Shown here: positions 21,921-32,475 of the stretch, one piece after another
Position numbering within the stretch: position 1 is the first letter of the stretch
Layout: every line of letters starts with the position of its first letter
Source: Bos javanicus
Taxonomy: Eukaryota > Chordata > Mammalia > Artiodactyla > Bovidae
Assembly (NCBI RefSeq): GCF_032452875.1
Contig: NC_083878.1
Coordinates: forward strand, 55,682,878-55,746,877
Direction: 5' to 3'
Length of the DNA stretch: 64,000 nucleotides
Position numbers and translations under genes: made by a program
Notes under the pieces: model-generated
What the model saw: the letters and a program-made list of their open reading frames with translations, nothing else
Database searches by the model: none
Told to the model about the DNA's origin: nothing

Positions 21921-22080
21921 ATTGTATATTAATGAATATATGTGGAATCTGAAAAAAAAACTGGTATAGACAAACTTATTTACAAGGCAGAAATAGAGAC
22001 ACAGACATAAAGAACAAATCTATGGATACCAACAAGGGTGGAATGAATTGGAAAACTGGCATATATACACTATTGATACT
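21921..22080 (+). mobile_element. L1 3' UTR, left part (carries the minisatellite)
   Basis: L1 3' UTR: 'atgaatatatgtggaatctg', 'cttatttacaaggcagaaat' and 'gacacagacataaagaacaa'. It continues into the expanded repeat and reappears after it as 'gcacaggggaactctgttga' (24,238-24,424). Confidence 0.85.
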
Positions 22081-22109
22081 ATGTATAAGATAACTGATAA
22101 GAACCTATA

Positions 22110-22149
<40 letters not shown>

Positions 22150-22415
22150 TATTGACATATATACACTATCGATCCTATGTATAAGAACCTATGTATAATA
22201 TATATATACACTATGATACTAAGATAACACCACACACTATTGACACTATATACATATATATATATACACATATTGACATATATACACTATTGATACTAAC
22301 TGATTAGAACCTATAGTATATATATATATATATACACACTATTGATAAGAACCTATAGTATATATATATATACACTATTGATACTATGTATTAGATAACT
22401 GATAAGAACCTATAG

Positions 22416-22447
<32 letters not shown>

Positions 22448-22962
22448 CACACTATTGACATATATACACTATTGATACTATGTATAAAATAACTCATAAG
22501 AACCTATAGTATATATATATATACACACACTATTGACATATATACACTATTGATACTATTAGATAACTGATAAGAACCTATAGTATATATATATATACAC
22601 ACTATTGACATATATACACTATTGATACTATTAGATAACTGATAAGAACCTATAGTATATATATATATATACACACTATTGACATATATACACTATTGAT
22701 ACTATGTATAAAATAACTCATAAGAACCTATAGTATATATATATATATACACACTATTGACATATATACACTATTGATACTATGTATAAAATAACTCATA
22801 AGAACCTATAGTATATATATATATATATATATATACACACTATTGACATATATACACTATTGATCCTATGTATAAGATAACTGATAAAAACCTATAGTAT
22901 ATATATATATATATATATATACACACTATTGACATATATACACTATTGATACTATGTATAAA

Positions 22963-23008
<46 letters not shown>

Positions 23009-23354
23009 TATTGACATATATACACTATTGATACTATGTATAAAATAACTGATAAGAACCTATAGTATATATATATATACACACTATTGACATATATACA
23101 CTATTGATACTATGTATAAAATAACTGATAAGAACCTATAGTATATATATATATATATATATATACACACTATTGACATATATACACTATTGATACTATG
23201 TATAAAATAACTGATAAGAACCTATAGTATATATATATGTACACACTATTGACATATATACACTATTGATCCTATGTATAAGATAACTGATAAGAACCTA
23301 TAGTATATTTACACATATACATACACTATCTATGTATAAGATAACTATAGAAAC

Positions 23355-23395
<41 letters not shown>

Positions 23396-23528
23396 TATTG
23401 ACATATATACACTATTGATACTATGTATAAAATAACTGATAAGAACCTATAGTATATATATATATACACACTATTGACATATATACACTATTGATACTAT
23501 GTATAAAATAACTGATAAGAACCTATAG

Positions 23529-23559
<31 letters not shown>

Positions 23560-24237
23560 TATTGACATATATACAATGATACTATAAGATAACACCTATT
23601 GACATATATACACTATTGATACTATGTATAAAATAACTGATAAGAACCTATAGTATATATACACTATTGATACACTACTAACTGATAAGAACCTATAGTA
23701 TATATATATATACACACTATTGACATATATACACTATTGATACTATGTATAAGATAACTGATAAGAACCTATAGTATATATATATATATATATATATACA
23801 CACTATTGACATATATACACTATTGATACTATGTATAAAATAACTGATAAGAACCTATAGTATATATATATATATATATACACACTATTGACATATATAC
23901 ACTATTGCTGATAAGAACTATGTATAAAAACTGAACCTATAGTATATATATATATACACACTATGTATAAAATAACTCATAAGAACCTATAGTATATATA
24001 TATATACACACTATTGACATATATACACTATTGATCCTATGTATAAGATAACTGATAAGAACCTATAGTATATATATATATATACACACACTATTGACAT
24101 ACATACACTATTGATACTATGTATAAAATAACTGATAAGAACCTATAGTATATATATATATATATATATATACACACTATTGACATATATACACTATTGA
24201 TACTATGTGTAAGATAACTGATAAGAACCTATAGTAT
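22080..24237 (+). repeat. AT-rich minisatellite inside an L1 3' UTR
   Basis: About 25 tandem copies (counted by the 'gaacctatag' motif) of a unit roughly 72-86 bp long. The unit is 'cactattgacatatatacac' plus 'tattgatactatgtataaaa' plus 'taactgataagaacctatag', followed by a (TA)n run whose length varies between copies. The core matches L1 3' UTR sequence: the unexpanded version at 53,690-53,765 has 'attgacatatacactactat' and 'agataactaatgagaaccta' once. It is therefore an in-place expansion, not an unrelated satellite. Some units are truncated or rearranged (for example 22,186-22,260 and 23,570-23,700). Confidence 0.93.
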
Positions 24238-24424
24238 AGCACAGGGGAACTCTGTTGACTTAATACGCAGTGCTTGTGTGACTTAAATGGGAAGGAATAA
24301 AAAACAGACTTAACAGAAATTCAATAAAAGAGAAGAAATAATATGTACATGTACATCTGATTCACTTTGATATAGAGTAGAAACTAACAACACTGCAAAG
24401 CAACTCCAAAAAAATTATTTTTAA
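24238..24424 (+). mobile_element. L1 3' UTR, right part
   Basis: Remainder of the L1 holding the minisatellite: 'cttaaatgggaaggaataaa', 'acatctgattcactttgata' and 'aacactgcaaagcaactcca', then an A/T tail. Followed by a copy of the target site seen at 21,904. Confidence 0.83.
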
Positions 24425-24441
24425 AAAGTATCACACCAAAT

Positions 24442-24640
24442 TGCAAAACGTGCTGCCACAAACATTAGGGTACATGTGTCTCATTTAATTACAGTTTTCT
24501 CAGGGTATATGCCCAGTAGTGGGATTGTTGGATCTTTTGCTAGTTCTGTTGCTAGTCTTTTAAGGAATCTCCATACTGTTCTTCATAGTGGCTGGATCAA
24601 TTTACAGTCCTACCAACAGTGCAAGAGGATTCCCAGTATG
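24442..24640 (-). mobile_element. L1 ORF2 end, antisense
   Basis: Reverse L1: 'gggtatatgcccagtagtgg', 'aaggaatctccatactgttc' and 'gtggctggatcaatttacag'. It lies directly upstream of, and inverted relative to, the L1 3' UTR at 24,700. Together they may be one 5'-inverted insertion. Confidence 0.85.
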
Positions 24641-24648
24641 CAAACATA

Positions 24649-24698
<50 letters not shown>
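24649..24698 (+). repeat. (TG)n(TA)n microsatellite
   Basis: A short TG run followed by about 19 TA units at the junction of two oppositely oriented L1 segments. It produces meaningless Ile-Tyr open frames on both strands. Confidence 0.95.
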
Positions 24699-24699
<1 letters not shown>

Positions 24700-24926
24700 C
24701 CATATGTAAAATAGATAACATGTGGGAATTTGCTGTGTGACACAGGGAGCTCAACCCAGTGCTCTGTGACAACCTGTAAGGGTGAGATGGGGTGGTAAAT
24801 GGGAGGAGGATTCATGAGGGAGGGCACACACATATATGGGTGGCTGATTTATACTGATCTATGGCAGAAACCAACACAATATTGTAAAGCAATTATCCTC
24901 CAATTAAAAAACAATTAATGGGCACA
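24700..24926 (+). mobile_element. L1 3' end
   Basis: Sense L1 3' UTR: 'gggaatttgctgtgtgacac', 'cagtgctctgtgacaacctg' and 'cagaaaccaacacaatattg', then the A-rich tail. Followed by a third version of the target site near 24,928-24,947. Confidence 0.88.
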
Positions 24927-24939
24927 AAAATGTATCATG

Positions 24940-26010
24940 CCAGAAATTCTTTCTCTCAAAAGAAACAATTCTAGAATTTGACATTAGTCATCAAAGTAAC
25001 CAACGAAGTGAAAAAATGATCCCCTGACATTTTCTATATGTTTTGTATCAGGCAGCCAACTCAAGAAACATGAATCATTTATTCCTACAGAATCCACTAG
25101 CACTTTCCTTACAGGCACTATCACCAACAGACATTGGTAAAATTACCGGTGCCTTTCCCATCTAGATTCAAGTAGATCCCTCAAAACCTGTTTCCAGAAT
25201 TAAGCAATATCCTATTAGTAAAGAAGCCCTTCAAGACACAAACCCTGTAAAAGAAAGCTGAGCTCAAGACCTCATTATCCCTTGTACTATCCACTGCATT
25301 ATCCCTATTTTGCTGGTGAGAAAATAGGGATAAGTTTGCATAAAATCTCCAAAAAGACTGGAGGTTTGTCTAGAATCTCCAAGCAGTAAACACCACCATC
25401 ATCCCTCAACACCCTATTGCTCATAGCACTCCTACTTACTAACATCATTTCCATCAGAAGTTAAGTTCTTCACTGCAACTGATGTATGCAGTGCATTCTT
25501 CAGTGTTGCAACTGATGAAGCTAGCCAATGCCTTTTTGCCTTCATTTACAGGGACAATAATGTCTCAGGGTTTACTGAGAGTACTTATTTCTTGTAAATC
25601 CTGAAGGCTGATCCAGATGCTATAAAGTTCCCTTGAGGGTCTACACTACTGCAATCTGTGGATACTTTGATTTTTGCTCTCTTTCCTAAGCCTCCTCACA
25701 GGAAGACAGAATCCACTTGATAAAGTTTTTAGCCTTTATGAGAAATAAAGTGTGACATCCAGGTTCAATATTTGTGGTATCTGATATCAGAACAAGCCCT
25801 ACACCTTGATCCACATGGATTTCATGACTTTCTAAAACCCAAAACTGAGCACTAACTATGAGGTTTTCTTTATTTCTACTTGGTTATTGCTGAAACAGGA
25901 TTTCAAATTGCTATTTTATGGTCAAATCTCTAATTTGTATTGTTTTACTAAACAATAAAAACCCTAATTTTATGGGAAGAACAAGACAACATAGCTATCA
26001 AAGCCTTCAA
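24940..26010 (+). pseudogene. Decayed ERV reverse transcriptase
   Basis: Gamma-like retroviral RT remnant on the + strand. The first catalytic Asp is kept at 25,481-25,483 within a 'DVCSAFFSV' stretch (frame requires correction around it). At the (Y/F)xDD catalytic box the sequence reads SVDT (25,655-25,666), so the second Asp is lost. Further blocks to about 25,900 follow the normal order of the thumb/connection. Multiple stops and shifts; no expression is possible. It continues the protease remnant interrupted at 21,904. Confidence 0.82.
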
Positions 26011-27280
26011 GAAGAGTCTGATGCACACAATTGCCCTTGGGCATACCAACTGTCAGACTCTCTTTCATTTTGTATGTGAAAAAGAAGGGAATGCCCTTGA
26101 AGTACTCAGCCCAAAATACAGGGATAACTAGCAATCCATAGGATATTACAGGTAGCGGCTGACTCTGCCACACAAAGATGCCTCCTTGTCACTGAGCCAT
26201 TACAGCCACTGCCCATTTGATTAATGTCACCAAGAAAATTGTTGTAGCATCCACTTTAAACATTCTTTATACCCCATACAGAAGTTGTTCTCATGAATTC
26301 TCACCTCACTCAACATTTCTCAGTCAGCCATCTCACTTCCCAGGAAGACCTTTTGTTAACCTCTCCCTACATAACACTTACACTGTAATAACTTTAACCC
26401 TGTTTCCCTTCTCCCGTCCAGTCTGACAAATTTTCTTACTACCGCCTTAACACTGAAGGATCACTTTTTGACTCCTCTTCATGATCTACAGGAAATTCCT
26501 CTGGTAATGTTGATATTTCATGGTTCTTATTTGAGAGGCGACAATGGCAAATACTATGCTTGGTATGCTACTGAATATTCTTTTGATGTTGTTGAGGCAA
26601 AATCTTGACCTATGGCCATTCAGCCAAACAGGTGGAATTATATGCTCTTACCTAGGCATGTACTTTGTGTATATGCTAAGTTGCTTCGGTCATGTCCAAC
26701 TCTTTGCGAGTGTGTGGACTGTAACCCGCCTGGTTTCTCTGTCCATGGGATTTTCCAAACAACACTGGAGTGGGTTGCCACGCCCTCCTCCAAAGATCCT
26801 TCCTGACCCAGGGATCAAACTCATGTCTCCTGCATTGACAGACAAGTTCTTCACCACTATCACCACCTCGGAAGCCCCAGACTTGCACTTCAGCAAGGCC
26901 CAAACTATCAATATTTATTCTGACAGTAGATATCCTTTCAGAGTAGCTTATGATTTTGGAATGTTGTGGAAGCAACATGGCTTCCTTACGTCCAACAGAA
27001 ATAAAACTAAGAATGATCCTTATATTCAGGAATTACCTGCCACTTTAAAATTCTAGGGCATTCTAAACTTGACTCTCTGGAAACTAAGGGAAATCACCTT
27101 GATGTTATTTCCACAAGGAAATGCTGCCTTTAAAGGGAACAAAGGCAGCCAAAATTCAAAAGGAATATTTCCCCAAAAGATAACTTTAAAACTGGCCAGA
27201 GGAATCCAAAAACTGGTCTCAGTAAATTAAAAAGTAGATTGTAAAAGAAGTTCTGGTTTTGACCAAATGACAACCTGGTT
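26010..27280 (+). pseudogene. Decayed ERV connection and RNase H
   Basis: Continuation of pol. The RNase H domain begins near 26,470. At the first acidic position the codon at 26,519-26,521 is His where the family has Asp. A later 'DSR' (Asp at 26,922-26,924) is kept. A Bov-tA (26,668-26,880) splits the domain; the 170-codon frame through 26,544-27,056 is open only because it reads through that SINE. Sequence to about 27,280 fits the end of RNase H and the linker to integrase, with stops. Confidence 0.78.
26668..26880 (-). mobile_element. Bov-tA SINE within ERV RNase H
   Basis: Reverse copy, tail 'gtatatgctaagttgcttc' to head 'caccacctcggaagcccc'. Inserted into the RNase H remnant. Confidence 0.92.
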
Positions 27281-27289
27281 CTACTGAAA

Positions 27290-27598
27290 GCAAAAGGCAC
27301 TCAGCTGTGTCAGACTCTTTGTGACCCCATGGACTATACAGTCCATGGAATTCTCCAGGCCAGAATACTGGAGTGGGTAGCCTTTCCCTTCTCCAGGGAA
27401 TCTTCCCAACCCAGGGATTGAACCCAGGTCTCCCGCATTGCAGGCGGATTCTTTACCAGCTGAGCCACAAGGGAAGTCCAACAATACTGGAGTGGGTAGC
27501 CTATCCCTCCTCCAGTGGATCTTTCAAACCCAGGATTCAAACCCGGATTGCCTGCATTGCAGGTGGATTCTTTACCAACTGAGCTATTAGGGAAGCCC
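27290..27598 (-). mobile_element. Bov-tA SINE with duplicated head
   Basis: A near-complete reverse Bov-tA (27,290-27,477) followed in tandem by a second body/head (27,481-27,598), joined at 'gggaagtccaacaatactgg'. It separates the RNase H and integrase remnants of the ERV. Confidence 0.9.
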
Positions 27599-27816
27599 TG
27601 GTCCTACTGGAGACTCTAAAGTTTCCACTCACCATTGTACCTGTATTAAACTATGGGTCTCCTGATAAAATGATGATATTCATAAATCAACATTGGTGGG
27701 AAAACATTAACAAGGTTGAAAATATGCCTACTTCACTTGTCCCATTTATCCCAGGTATTACCCAAGGAAGCCTCTTTGTAGTGCTCCCAGTTATTTTAAA
27801 CAGCCTAATGGACCAG
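27599..27816 (+). pseudogene. Decayed ERV integrase, N-terminal part
   Basis: Short + strand remnant upstream of the integrase core, with a recognisable 'NQHWW' stretch near 27,685-27,702. It ends at 'aatggaccag', where a forward Bov-tA has inserted (target copy AATGGCCCAG at 28,050-28,059). The break falls just where the core domain starts. Confidence 0.7.
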
Positions 27817-28049
27817 ATGGGCTTCCCAGGTGGCACTAATGGTAAAGAACCCACCCATCAATGCAGGAGATGTAAGAGACATGGGTTCAATACCTGGGTC
27901 GGGAAGATCCCCTAGGGGAGGGCATGGCAAACCACTCCAGTATTTTTGCCTGGAGAATCCCATAGACAGTGGAATCTGGTAGACTACAGTCCATAGGGGT
28001 GCAAAGAGTTGGACATGATTGAAGTGACTTTCCATGCATGCATGCACAC
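27817..28049 (+). mobile_element. Bov-tA SINE within ERV integrase
   Basis: Forward copy from 'atgggcttcccaggtggcac' to a (TGCA)n-like tail 'catgcatgcatgcacac'. Target duplication AATGG[A/C]CCAG on both sides. Confidence 0.92.
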
Positions 28050-28368
28050 AATGGCCCAGTATGGCAAATGGGTTTCATACAATTTTCTCCATGTCATGTG
28101 TATAAATATGTTTTAGTCATGGTCTGTATGTTTTCACACTGAACTGAAACCTTCCCTGCAGACAGGCTACTGCTTTTCCATGGCTAAAGTCCTTTACGAA
28201 AAGATTTTATCCCTGCCTAGGGAATCCTCTTGAGCTTCATAGTGATCAAGACCCATACTGGCCAGATACTTTAACAAGTCTGTGCTGTTTGACTTGTTTC
28301 ATGACACTTTCAATGTACTCATCACTCTTAATACTCTGATTTAGTTAAACACACTAAAGACACTGAAA
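28050..28368 (+). pseudogene. Decayed ERV integrase core
   Basis: Catalytic-core remnant. An 'HSDQ' stretch is kept, with the Asp at 28,244-28,246, in the position of the second acidic residue of the DDE triad. Stops occur on both sides. The region that should hold the third acidic residue is cut by the next Bov-tA. Confidence 0.75.
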
Positions 28369-28369
28369 A

Positions 28370-28616
28370 AAAATGAAAGTCACTCAGTCGTGTCTGACTC
28401 TGTGACCCCCACTCTTTGCAACCCCATGGACTGACTCTTGGCAAGCTCATGGACGGTAGCCTACCAGGCTCCTCTGTCCATGGAATTCTCCAGGCAAGGA
28501 TCCTAGAGTGGGTAGCCATTCCCTTTTCCAGGAGATCTTTCCAAACCAGGGATTGAACCTGGGCTCTCCTCCGTTACAGGCAGACTCTTTACCATCTGGG
28601 CCACCAGAAAAGCCCA
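28370..28616 (-). mobile_element. Bov-tA SINE with internal duplication
   Basis: Reverse copy with an extra 30-40 bp near its 3' side: the 'actctgtgaccccc / actctttgcaaccccatgg' segment is repeated, as is the 'gga(c/t)ggtagcc' region. Confidence 0.88.
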
Positions 28617-28692
28617 TTATTAACACTCAGCTGGCAGAATTTGTAAAAGTCTTCCAAATAGCATAGTCAAAAGCATTATCACTGATCCTTTT
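28617..28692 (+). pseudogene. Decayed ERV integrase, C-terminal scrap
   Basis: About 75 bases that continue the integrase reading order ('cagctggcagaatttgtaaa' onward), cut off by a young L1. No env or 3' LTR is recognisable beyond it. Confidence 0.55.
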
Positions 28693-28972
28693 TTTTTCTT
28701 TTTTTAATTTTATTTTATTTTTAAACTTTACAATATTGTATTAGTTTTGCCAAACATCAAAATGAATCCACCACAGGTATACCCGTGCTCCCCATCCTGA
28801 ACCCTCCTCCCTCCTCCCTCCCCATACCCTCCCTCTGGGTCGTCCCAGTGCACCAGCCCCAAGCATCCAGTATCCTGCATCGAACCTGGACTGGCGAGCC
28901 AGAAAGAAAAACACCAATACAGTATACTAACACATATATATGGAATTTAGAAAGATGGTAACAATAACCCTG
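28693..28972 (-). mobile_element. Young L1 3' end with 5' inversion
   Basis: The 3' terminus lies in reverse (28,693-28,904: T-rich start, 'attagttttgccaaacatca', 'gaacctggactggcgag'). It is joined to about 68 bases of more upstream L1 3' UTR in forward orientation (28,905-28,972: 'cagtatactaacacatatat', 'gatggtaacaataaccctg'). A perfect 16 bp repeat TATCACTGATCCTTTT flanks it (28,677-28,692 and 28,973-28,988). This is the twin-priming arrangement. Confidence 0.9.
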
Positions 28973-28988
28973 TATCACTGATCCTTTT

Positions 28989-29354
28989 ATTTTTTAGTGA
29001 CAAAGAAGCTCTAAATTTATTAATACTTAGAAATAAATTTATGTTTTTAGTTTAACACAATATATATATATATTTGAAAATATTAATAAATATATGTGAC
29101 AGATAATATATTATATATTCAGTCCAAAGACAATGGCTTTTTGCCTGTTTTGTATTCCAAATCCATTTTAATAGTAATTTGAAAGATTCCTTCTGGGCCT
29201 GGTGACTGCTAGGTCATGTCAGGGTGTTAGACTAACTTAATCACACAAATATCTGTGGAGAATGATAAATCCTCTGCAAAAGCAAAAAAAAAACATAATA
29301 ATAATTAAAACAACACTTTCCAGCTGAAATAAGTTTGGAAAATAATGCACATTA
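28989..29354. other. Unassigned AT-rich sequence
   Basis: Follows the L1 target duplication, so it should be ERV or host flank, but no retroviral motif is visible. Confidence 0.4.
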
Positions 29355-29438
29355 ATCTTTCAGAATTTCCCACAGTTTCTTGTGATCCACACAGTCAAAG
29401 GCTTTGGCATAGTCAATAAAGCAGAAATAGATGTTTAG
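29355..29438 (-). mobile_element. BovB fragment, short
   Basis: 84 bases of antisense BovB RT sequence: 'tttcagaatttcccacagtt', then 'cagtcaaaggctttggcata' and 'aagcagaaatagatgttta'. It is spliced onto an L1 at about 29,438. Confidence 0.88.
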
Positions 29439-30310
29439 AGAACTGCAAATCATAACTACAATGATATATCACCTCACACCAGCCAGAATAGCCCTCACCA
29501 AAAAGTCTACAAACAATAAATGCTGGCAAGAGTGTAGAGAAAAGGAAACACTCTTGCCCTGTTAGTGGGAATGTAAATTGATACAACCACTATGGAAGAA
29601 GGTATGGAGATTCCTTAAAAAACTAGGTATAAAACCACCATATGGCACAGCAATTCCACTCCTAGGCATACACCCTGAGGAAACTAAAACTGAAAGAGAC
29701 ACATGTATCCCATTGTTCACTGCAGCACTATTTACAATAGCTAGAACAAGGAAGCCACCTAAAGTCCATCGACAGATGAGTGGATAAAGAAGTTGTGGTA
29801 TATATACACAATGGAATATTACTCAGCCATAAAAATGAATACATTTGAGTCAGTTCTAATGAGGTGGATGAACCTACAACCTATTATACAGAGTGAAGTA
29901 AATTAGAAAGAGAAAGATAAATACTGTATTCTAACACAATTATATGGAATCTAGACAAATGGTACTGAATAATTTATTTACAGGGCAACAATGGAGAAAC
30001 AGATATAGAGAATAGACTTATGGAAATGGGGAGAGGGGAGGAGAGGGTGAGACGTATGGAAAGAGTAATGTGGAAACTTACATTACCATATGTAAAATAT
30101 TTAGCCAATGGGAATTTGCTGTATGGCTCAGGAAACTCAAACAGGGGCTGTGTATCAACCTAGAGGGATGGGATTGGGAGGGAGATGGGAGGGAGTTTCA
30201 AAAGCGAGAGGATATATGTATATCTATGGCTGATTTATGTTGATGTTTGACAGAAAACTGCAAAATTCTGTAAAGTAATTATCCTTCAATAAAAAATAAA
30301 TTAATTTTAA
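29439..30310 (+). mobile_element. L1 3' end with ORF2 C-terminus
   Basis: Sense L1 carrying the last part of ORF2 ('gaactgcaaatcataactac', 'ggcacagcaattccactcct', 'aatggaatattactcagcca') and the 3' UTR ('gctgtatggctcaggaaact', 'tatggctgatttatgttgat'), with a poly-A end. A 69-codon frame (29,578-29,787) is ORF2 debris. Confidence 0.92.
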
Positions 30311-31517
30311 AAAATCAACTAATGTTTTTCTTCATCAGGTAGATTTTGTTTTTCCTAGCAGTTCAGCACATGTTAAAAAATTAATATTCTTTTCTAGGAT
30401 TAAAAAAATTGGCAATTTACCAATATAGTTTATGTAAGGACTGATTAGTCACTATATGATAAAAGAAGAATGAACACACTGAAATAATTAGGTATGTAAA
30501 AGAAAAAAATTCCATATCTAGGAACATGATTAAGATTGCAATTTTTAACCTCCTTTGGAAAGACATAAACATTTCAGAAAAATTTTTGAAATACCTTTCT
30601 GATGAACTATAATGGGTTTAAAATTTGGCTTGGAAAACCAGTGACTCAACTACCATATGGTCAGTTGCCCTTTAGTCATGGGTCTAGTAGTATTTATCCA
30701 GACTTTCTTTTTTTTATGTGCATCAGGGTAACAATTATCTAATCATTTTCTTCATTTATGAAATATCCCTACCAAGAATGGCTCTTTAATTAGTGTACTA
30801 GCACTTTCTCTTGCATACAAACTATAATAAAACTTAGACACAGGCTTATAATCAATCTGATGTTTTCTCTAGCCAGACTAACTGAATTCTAAGAGGATGT
30901 GTCATGGTTTAGGGCATTTATCAAGCACTCTGTTTTTTTAGAAGTGCAAAAAATAGAGCATTAATGAAAAAGCAAATAAAATCATTCTCCTGTGAGGGCA
31001 AAACATTCAATGGAGATGTAAATCTTTGAAAACAATGTTAACAATATGTAACGTAAAAATTTCCTTGATAAATAGTCTAAACAAATACCAATCTAATAAC
31101 ACTATTACCAATAAGCATGCATTTATATCATTATATTATATGTAATATTAAATTTATACTGAACTTGCTTTTACACAGCTTTTTACTTTTTAAAATGTTT
31201 CAAAGCCATTATGTCATTTCATCTTATTTCGTGTATTACAACATAATTCTGCTTTTCCTGTTCTTGCACATTAAGAACAGAAAGAGAAAAGATTATACAT
31301 TCAAAAGTAATTTTAAAAGCATTTTCTGTCACCAGAAATGACAAGGCATAAACATAATACATGGAAAGACATGTAACCAAGACATTTTACCATTTTACCA
31401 AATAAGTGGTCTTCCAAGTGTGTCTTTCCTGCCACCATTTGAGTCTCTTTGCCTTATTTCATATCCCCAACTACTCCTATAATGATAGTCTTTCTTATCA
31501 TTTTCATCAGAGACTTT
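30311..31517. other. Unassigned AT-rich sequence
   Basis: About 1.2 kb; no repeat family, exon or RNA gene recognised. Confidence 0.45.
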
Positions 31518-31528
31518 TTTAGGGTAGT

Positions 31529-31808
31529 TGCTGCTGCTACTGCTGCTAAGTCGCTTCAGTCGTGTCTGACTCTGTGCGACCCCATAGACGGCAGCCCACT
31601 AGGCTCCTCTGTCCCTGGGATTCTCCAGGCAAGAATACTGGAGTGGGTTGCCATTTCCTTCTCCAATGCATGAAAGTGAAAAGTGAAAGTGAAGTCGCTC
31701 AGTCATGCCCGACTCTTAGTGACCCCATGGACTGCAGCCTACCAGGCTCCTCCATCCATGGGATTTTCCAGGCAAGAGTACTGGAGTGGGTTGCCATTGC
31801 CTTCTCCG
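31529..31808 (-). mobile_element. BOV-A2 dimeric SINE
   Basis: Complete reverse dimer starting (TGC)n and ending 'gttgccattgccttctccg'. Perfect 11 bp target duplication TTTAGGGTAGT at 31,518-31,528 and 31,809-31,819. Confidence 0.97.
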
Positions 31809-31819
31809 TTTAGGGTAGT

Positions 31820-32284
31820 AAAGACCCATAATCCAGCTGCATAACCAGAATGGTGTGGGCCAGAAGGAGCTCAGTTCACTAAGATCCCTCGATGCTACTT
31901 AGCCCAAGAATGAAGTCAACAGGGTCGCAGAAAAAAAATTACAAACCCTGCAAACATAAAATTTGGCATAATGGACTAAAAGCACTCAATTATCTGACAT
32001 TACCATTTAACAGCATCAACATTTTCCAGAAGTAATTAATACCTATGGCTCTATTTTGTACATAGAGGAAGGGCTAGTTTATGTGAGAATATGACTTGTG
32101 TTACCATAAGTTAGCTTTAAGACATTAACCCTTTGTGCCTGGAAAGAAAATTCCCTTAGGGAATCTGAAATATATCTCTCAACTACTTACTATAGCCCTG
32201 CTGCTGAAGGTGATCATTTAGAACAGAACTCGTTAACAATATTTATTATCATATTCTATGAAAGACACTCAATCTCATTCATCA
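31820..32284. other. Unassigned sequence
   Basis: About 0.46 kb; nothing recognised. Confidence 0.4.
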
Positions 32285-32365
32285 TTAATGATAAGCATAA
32301 TAACTATTATTTGTTGATCACCTTTTTGGTGCCAGGTACAAATCAAAGCCCTTTGAATAGAGTGC
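32285..32365 (-). mobile_element. MIR fragment, possible
   Basis: 'aataactattatttgttgat' and 'tttttggtgccaggtacaaa' fit the 3' side of MIR in reverse. Short and diverged. Confidence 0.5.
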
Positions 32366-32369
32366 GCAT

Positions 32370-32475
32370 GTGCTTGTCATTCAGTTGTGTCTGACTCTTT
32401 GTGACCCATGGACTGTACTGTGTCAGGCTTCTCTGTCCATGGCATTTTCCAGGCAAGAATACTGGAGTGGGTAGA
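32370..32475 (-). mobile_element. Bov-tA SINE, head missing
   Basis: Only the 3' half of a reverse Bov-tA ('cattcagttgtgtctgactc' to 'aatactggagtgggtag'). Confidence 0.9.

Noticed and set aside
22080..24237. CRISPR-like array
   Set aside because: The repeats are contiguous and the variable part is only (TA)n; this is an L1-derived minisatellite in a mammalian genome.
24476..24833. Open frames with Ile-Tyr runs on both strands
   Set aside because: Produced by the (TA)n microsatellite between L1 pieces.
26544..27056. 170-codon open frame
   Set aside because: Part ERV RNase H remnant and part Bov-tA read-through; flanking pol sequence has stops, so it is not a gene.
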